NCBI GenBank assembly: GCA_040500365.1
Contig: CP148031.1
Location: 1,364,001-1,428,000, forward strand
Source of the DNA: Dehalobacter alkaniphilus
GTDB lineage: Bacteria > Bacillota > Desulfitobacteriia > Desulfitobacteriales > Syntrophobotulaceae
Reading direction: 5' to 3'
DNA length: 64,000 nucleotides
A model generated the notes under the pieces. It did no database searches and had not been told where the DNA came from. It was given only the letters and a program-made list of their open reading frames with translations. Both the position numbers and the translations under genes were made by a program. Shown one piece after another: positions 59,493 to 64,000 of this stretch (its first letter is position 1; each line of letters opens with the position of its first letter).

Positions 59493-60425
59493 ATGCGGCT
59501 ATTGGTTACAGGGGCAGATGGATTTGTAGGAAATTACCTTTTACGAGAATTAATCTTTCGGGGACACGACGTCATCGCCGGATATTTTGAGTTGGAACCG
59601 CGTGTTGCATGTCAGAATACAAAAATTGACATAACAGATTCGGTTTTGCTGGAAGAGGTTTTACGTAAATATCAGCCCGATGGAGTCATTCACCTGGCTG
59701 CTCAGAGCAACGTTAAGCTGTCCTGGGACAATCCGGCCATCACGGTCAAGGTTAATACAGAGGGGACGATTATTTTGCTGGAGACGATTGCGAAAATATC
59801 CGAGGAAATAAAAGTCGTCTGTGTTGGATCCAGCGAAGAATATGGCTCAAGTGCCTTGACAGGAGAACCTCTGACAGAACTAGATGTCTGCTATCCACAA
59901 AATCCCTATGCGGTCAGCAAGTTTGCAGCAGGACTCTTAGCACTTCAAATTGCCAAAAAAGAAAACCTCAATGTAATATACGCTCGTCCGTTTAACCACT
60001 TTGGACCAGGTCAGCCCAGGGGTTTTATCGTAAGTGACTTTGCCTCGCAAATTGCCCAAGTTGAGCAGGGACTTATGGATAATGTCATTCGAGTGGGAGA
60101 TCTGGGTGCAAAGAGGGACTTTACTGATGTTCGGGATGTTGTGAATGCCTATGCCTTGCTGATGGAAAAAGAGGTTGAACCAGGGATTTATAATATCTGT
60201 TCGGGATCACCTCGCTCAGCAAGAGAAATCTTAGAATTTCTGATTGAAGGGGCAAAAGTGCCGGTACATTTTCAGGTTGACCAAGAACGTTACAGATCTT
60301 CAGAAGTCCCGTTTTTTGTTGGCTCAGCTGAAAAAATCAAAAAGGCTGTATCCTGGAAGATTAATAAGGACTTCTTTGAAAGTTTAACGGAAACACTTGG
60401 GTGGTGGCGAACAAAAAAATTTTAA
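59493..60425 (+). CDS. rmd: GDP-6-deoxy-4-keto-D-mannose reductase
   Basis: 310-aa SDR enzyme that reduces the Gmd product to GDP-D-rhamnose. It starts RLLVTGADGFVGNYLLREL (NAD(P) loop), with HLAAQSNVKLSWDNP, GSSEEYG, NPYAVSKFAAG (YxxxK) and the Rmd-type block RPFNHFGPGQPRGFIVSDFA. This block, and the absence of GDP-fucose-synthase epimerase features, favour Rmd over Fcl/WcaG. With manB, manC and gmd it completes the GDP-D-rhamnose pathway. GGAG precedes the ATG. Confidence 0.88.
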   Translation: MRLLVTGADGFVGNYLLRELIFRGHDVIAGYFELEPRVACQNTKIDITDSVLLEEVLRKYQPDGVIHLAAQSNVKLSWDNPAITVKVNTEGTIILLETIAKISEEIKVVCVGSSEEYGSSALTGEPLTELDVCYPQNPYAVSKFAAGLLALQIAKKENLNVIYARPFNHFGPGQPRGFIVSDFASQIAQVEQGLMDNVIRVGDLGAKRDFTDVRDVVNAYALLMEKEVEPGIYNICSGSPRSAREILEFLIEGAKVPVHFQVDQERYRSSEVPFFVGSAEKIKKAVSWKINKDFFESLTETLGWWRTKKF

Positions 60426-60458
60426 GTCTGGATATGGGAATATTGGGGGCTAAAAGTG

Positions 60459-61703
60459 ATGAAGAAAAAGTATATTATCCTCACTAACGTAATAGACAGT
60501 GTCGGCGGTGCACAGATCTATGTTCGAAATAAAGTGAAGTTTTTGGAAGAATTAGGATGGACTGTTGATGTCTTCTATTATGGCAAAGGGGAAGTTATAC
60601 TTAGCGAACTAAAACGTTTTAAGAATAATGGAATTCCTTTCCTGAGATGTTACCCGCAAGGTTATCCCCGTCTAAGAATCAATCGTATTATTGATCAAAT
60701 ACTCGCCAGCACGGACAAGAACGAATACAATGAAATTATTGTTGAATCTCATGAAATTCCATTGGCCTTATGGGGAGAACTCGCAGCAAAGAGGCTGAAT
60801 TGCAAACATATAATCTATTTGGTGCAGGAAACATTTCCAACGTTATCTGCGGATATATATGAATTTTTTGATTTTAAACACAAACGAAAAGAATTAGCGG
60901 GGATCAGCAAGACGTCGCTGGAAATGCTATTTCACGGTCATAAAGAGATAGGAGATAGTGAGAAGTATTCATTAAGGGCTGCTTGTTCCAATGCAGTTGA
61001 TGATGTAAGTAATGAAATTATTGACAACATTGTAAGGGAAGATATTAATATTGGATGCATTACACGGCTTGACAAACCCTATGTCGTTCCGATGGCCAAT
61101 GAAATTATATGTTTTGCGGAAAATTATAAGGATAAGATGATCCAGTTGGTTATGGTAGGCAGTTCTGTCAGCGGCGAAGTTGAAAAGCTTATTTTGAATA
61201 AAATTAAAAACATTGATAATTTGAAAGTACTTATTACTGGATATATGTTTCCTATACCGAGAAACCTATTTGAAAAAATTGATTTGTTCATCGGAGTATC
61301 AGGTTCCGCGAATGTAAGTGCGGCGGAAGGTGTTTTAACTTTGACATTGGATGTTAGAGATAATAAACCAATGGGATTATTCGGATATGACACGGATAAT
61401 AATCTGTTCAGTGATTCGAAAAAAGACGAGTCAATCTCCGAGATGCTTCAACAGATTTTAATAGAGAAAAAAATTGCTCCACAAACAACACAAATCACCA
61501 TCAATGATTTTAGACAAGTATATAAGGAACACTTAGCATTTATCAACGGTTCCTGTGAGGATAAACTTTATTATGATGTTAAAAACCTAAACATTAGTCT
61601 TTATGACATGGCGAAGAAAGTTACCCTTGGTATTCTCGGTGTAAATTGTTACCAAAAACTGATTGATGTAAGAACAAGATTACACATCCACCAGATAAAG
61701 TAA
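60459..61703 (+). CDS. Glycosyltransferase (group 1-like)
   Basis: About 414-aa protein with a GT-B-like organisation. The start is KKKYIILTNVIDSVGGAQIYVRNKVKFLEELGW, typical of GT4 acceptor domains (the VGGAQ motif). The later part has GCITRLDKPYVVPMANEIICFA, QLVMVGSSVSGEVEK and VLITGYMFPIPRNLFEKIDLFIGVSGSANVSAAEG. The donor-site E-x7-E motif is not obvious, so this is a divergent member. It could transfer D-rhamnose, since it follows rmd, but that is an inference. ATG 60459, with an overlapping GTG at 60456 as alternative. Confidence 0.78.
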   Translation: MKKKYIILTNVIDSVGGAQIYVRNKVKFLEELGWTVDVFYYGKGEVILSELKRFKNNGIPFLRCYPQGYPRLRINRIIDQILASTDKNEYNEIIVESHEIPLALWGELAAKRLNCKHIIYLVQETFPTLSADIYEFFDFKHKRKELAGISKTSLEMLFHGHKEIGDSEKYSLRAACSNAVDDVSNEIIDNIVREDINIGCITRLDKPYVVPMANEIICFAENYKDKMIQLVMVGSSVSGEVEKLILNKIKNIDNLKVLITGYMFPIPRNLFEKIDLFIGVSGSANVSAAEGVLTLTLDVRDNKPMGLFGYDTDNNLFSDSKKDESISEMLQQILIEKKIAPQTTQITINDFRQVYKEHLAFINGSCEDKLYYDVKNLNISLYDMAKKVTLGILGVNCYQKLIDVRTRLHIHQIK

Positions 61704-61771
61704 GCTGATTTGTTTGTAACCTGAGCGCATATTATCCGGACCAAGAAGGACAGCAATCATAGGAGATCATA

Positions 61772-63235
61772 ATGGAGACAAGCAGTTTGAAAAAGAAGAC
61801 AATAAAAGGTATTTCTTGGAGTATGGTAGATATATTCGCGAATCAGGGATTTCAATTTTTGATCCAGATCATACTTGCCAGACTTTTGCTGCCCCAGGAC
61901 TTCGGTGTTATTGGAATGATCACTGTTTTTATTGCGATATCCAATATCGTTATTGACAGTGGACTCAGTAACGCTTTGATCAGAGAAAAAGAGGTAACTC
62001 AGGAAGAATATTCGACAATCTTTTATTCTAATTTAGTTTTGGCTGTTGTTACCTATATCGTGATTTTGTTTTCAGCCAATCCTATCAGTGTTTTTTTCAA
62101 AGAACCGCAGCTTATTCCCTTGTTAAGAGTTTTAGCAATCGTTCTTATTATTAATTCCTTTGGTTTGGTCCAGCGGACAATGCTGGTTAAAAAAGTTGAA
62201 TTTAAACTGCAGACAAGAATTAGTATTATTTCTAATCTGTTTTCTGGGATATTGAGTATTTCTTCTGCCTGTTTTGGGTTTGGCATATGGAGCCTCGTCA
62301 TTCGTGTGATGTCCTTACAGTTCATGCAATCATTCTTGTTGTGCCTATACAATAAATGGATGCCTTCTTTTGTCTTTAAAATAGATTCGTTCAAGAAATT
62401 CTTTAGTTTTGGATGGAAACTGCTTATATCAGGTTTGATCGATACGTTATATCAGAACTTATATTATGTTATCATAGGAAGATTATTCTCCGCAGTCGAG
62501 CTTGGATATTACACAAATGCCCAAAAACTAAGAGATGTAGCTTCTACGTCTATAACAACATCCGTTCAAAAAGTCAGTTATCCGGTTCTATGCAGCATAC
62601 AGGATGAAAGTGAATTATTAAGGGCCGGTTATAGGAAAATAATCAGAAGTTCTGTATTTGTCACATTTCCGATTATGATTGGACTTGCGGTTATAGCAAA
62701 CCCTTTATTTAATATATTATTTAGGGAAAATTGGATAAGTTCGATTCCATATTTTCAAATCTTGTGTTTAGCGGGAATGTTTTATCCTCTTCATGCCATA
62801 AACTTAAATATCCTGCAGGTGAAAGGCAGATCAGATTTATTTTTAAGTTTAGAGATTATCAAAAAAGCTATTGGAGTAGCTTCAATCGTGATTGTATTGG
62901 TTTTAAATCTTGGCATTATGGGGCTGCTTTGGGCAGCAGTTATCAATTCCATAATTGCTTATTTCATAAACTCATACTTTTCAGCGGAATTAGTCAACTA
63001 TTCTACAATAGAACAAATTAAAGATATTCTGCCTATCTTAATCAATGCTTCTGTTATGGGGGTTATTGTTTATTTCTTACAAATCATATTTCCTAATAGC
63101 AATATGATTAAACTAGCAGCACAAATTATTGCTGGAATCATAATCTATTCGGGGCTAAGCAGATTGGCGAAACTCGAAGAATTCAATGATGTGAGTAACC
63201 TGATCAGGTCAATATTTATTAAAAATAAGATATAA
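61772..63235 (+). CDS. Wzx-like polysaccharide flippase (MOP superfamily)
   Basis: 487-aa membrane protein with about 12-14 helices. The N-terminal TIKGISWSMVDIFANQGFQFLIQIILARLLLPQDFGVIGMI is the hallmark of oligosaccharide flippases of the RfbX/Wzx type. Central conserved text includes GWKLLISGLIDTLYQNLYYVIIGRLFSAVELGYYTNAQKLRD. It carries lipid-linked repeat units across the membrane for polymerisation by the Wzy-like protein. AGGAG precedes the ATG. Confidence 0.93.
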   Translation: METSSLKKKTIKGISWSMVDIFANQGFQFLIQIILARLLLPQDFGVIGMITVFIAISNIVIDSGLSNALIREKEVTQEEYSTIFYSNLVLAVVTYIVILFSANPISVFFKEPQLIPLLRVLAIVLIINSFGLVQRTMLVKKVEFKLQTRISIISNLFSGILSISSACFGFGIWSLVIRVMSLQFMQSFLLCLYNKWMPSFVFKIDSFKKFFSFGWKLLISGLIDTLYQNLYYVIIGRLFSAVELGYYTNAQKLRDVASTSITTSVQKVSYPVLCSIQDESELLRAGYRKIIRSSVFVTFPIMIGLAVIANPLFNILFRENWISSIPYFQILCLAGMFYPLHAINLNILQVKGRSDLFLSLEIIKKAIGVASIVIVLVLNLGIMGLLWAAVINSIIAYFINSYFSAELVNYSTIEQIKDILPILINASVMGVIVYFLQIIFPNSNMIKLAAQIIAGIIIYSGLSRLAKLEEFNDVSNLIRSIFIKNKI

Positions 63236-63296
63236 TGAAATAAGGATATTCAAAATATAAGAAAGACAGAAGCTATAATAAATAGAGGTATAGAGT

Positions 63297-64000
63297 ATGT
63301 GTGAATTAATTCAGGTAACCCGTTCTTCGATGCCGAAATTTGAGGAGTATATAGAAGAAATTAAAGAATTATGGGAAAGCCATTGGCTGACCAACATGGG
63401 AATAAAGCACGAACAATTGAAAACTGCTTTGTCCTGTTATTTAGGAGTGCCCAATATTTCACTTTTTACAAATGGTCATTTGGCTCTGGAATATGTTATT
63501 GAGGCTTTTGATCTGTCCGGACAGGTAATTACATCTCCGTTTACCTTTGTATCAACGACGCATGCCATTGTTAGGAATGGTCTGGAACCAGTTTTTTGTG
63601 ATATTAATCCGGAAAATTTCACCATAGATACAGACCGAATCGAAGAGCTGATTACGGAAAAAACAACCGCTATTATTCCGGTTCATGTTTACGGGAATAT
63701 ATGCAACGTTCGGGAAATCGCACGAATCGCCCGAAAATATCATCTTAAGGTAATTTATGATGCTGCCCACGCTTTCGGGGTTACCCTGAACGGGACTGGT
63801 GTGGCGGACTTTGGAGATGCTTCCATGTTTAGTTTTCATGCGACCAAAGTATTCAATACAATTGAAGGCGGAGCAGTAGCATTTCAGAATGATGAGCTGA
63901 AATACTTATTGGAGTCATTGGGCAATTTTGGGATAACAGGGCAGGATACGGTTGCTCATATTGGCGGTAATGCGAAAATGAATGAATTTCAGGCAGCGAT
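63297..64000 (+). CDS. DegT/DnrJ/EryC1/StrS-type sugar aminotransferase (3' end outside window)
   Basis: First 234 codons of a PLP-dependent nucleotide-sugar aminotransferase, cut by the window end. Family blocks are SHWLTNMGIKHEQLKTALSCYLG, LFTNGHLALEYVIEAF, ITSPFTFVSTTHAIVRNGLEPVFCDI, VHVYGN, VIYDAAHAFG and SMFSFHATKVFNTIEGGA, where the lysine of HATK should hold PLP. Full-length members are about 370-400 aa. It would aminate a keto sugar, possibly dTDP- or GDP-4-keto-6-deoxyhexose. If GDP-linked, it would compete with Rmd to give a perosamine-like sugar. AGAGG lies upstream of the ATG. Confidence 0.9.
   Translation, partial: MCELIQVTRSSMPKFEEYIEEIKELWESHWLTNMGIKHEQLKTALSCYLGVPNISLFTNGHLALEYVIEAFDLSGQVITSPFTFVSTTHAIVRNGLEPVFCDINPENFTIDTDRIEELITEKTTAIIPVHVYGNICNVREIARIARKYHLKVIYDAAHAFGVTLNGTGVADFGDASMFSFHATKVFNTIEGGAVAFQNDELKYLLESLGNFGITGQDTVAHIGGNAKMNEFQAA

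Overview
The window looks like a chromosome segment of a strictly anaerobic, mid-GC Firmicute, most likely of the Peptococcaceae (Dehalobacter / Desulfitobacterium / Syntrophobotulus type). This placement is an inference. It rests on strong AGGAGG ribosome binding sites with frequent TTG/GTG starts, a Crp/Fnr regulator, the hybrid cluster protein, FdhD, a GerMN spore-germination-type lipoprotein, several c-di-GMP proteins, two cobalamin riboswitches and an hgcAB pair. I see no rRNA, tRNA, CRISPR array or intact transposase.

Layout. 1-0.9 kb: the end of a Crp/Fnr regulator and an FmdB-type zinc ribbon. 0.9-13.1 kb: a cobalamin riboswitch with a terminator, then a co-directional series: a YkoEDC-like ECF transporter, a UbiD decarboxylase, HyuA/HyuB, the flavin prenyltransferase UbiX, an LpdD-like protein, an amino-acid permease and a DUF2284 fusion protein. 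13.1-17.7 kb: a ferritin-like gene on the minus strand, a second cobalamin riboswitch driving a zinc dehydrogenase, a TrpD-like transferase and a small protein, then fdhD behind a structured leader. 17.8-23.1 kb: a broken iron alcohol dehydrogenase, two c-di-GMP genes and hcp. 23.2-23.56 kb: a probable free-standing structured RNA of about 340 nt. 23.6-25.9 kb, minus strand: hpt, a cytidylate-kinase-like fusion and lgt. 26-34.8 kb: lipid kinase, GlsB-like protein, a 214-bp inverted-repeat element, a TIM barrel-acyl-CoA ligase fusion, a diguanylate cyclase, a B12-binding radical SAM protein and a CNNM/HlyC protein. 35.2-36.7 kb: hgcA-hgcB, the mercury methylation pair, behind palindromic repeats. 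36.7-45.6 kb: AarF/UbiB kinase with a phasin-like partner, envelope proteins, an extended peroxiredoxin and two related GGDEF/HD-GYP genes, one with degenerate motifs and one frameshifted. 45.8-64 kb: a long co-directional exopolysaccharide locus running off the window.

How the genes fit together. Corrinoid is a recurring theme: two cobalamin riboswitches, a corrinoid protein (HgcA) and a B12-binding radical SAM enzyme. The first riboswitch operon joins an importer, a prenyl-FMN decarboxylase with its cofactor-making and chaperone-like partners, and an ATP-dependent hydantoinase/carboxylase pair. None of these is a classical B12 gene, so this is the best candidate here for an undescribed pathway. 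The polysaccharide locus encodes mannose-6-P to GDP-mannose to GDP-6-deoxy-4-ketomannose to GDP-D-rhamnose (PMM, ManC, Gmd, Rmd), plus an initiating sugar transferase, glycosyltransferases, a Wzy-like polymerase, a Wzx flippase and an LCP attachment protein. It also carries two ATP-grasp ligases, a WbqC protein and a DegT aminotransferase, which could make an N-acylated amino sugar.
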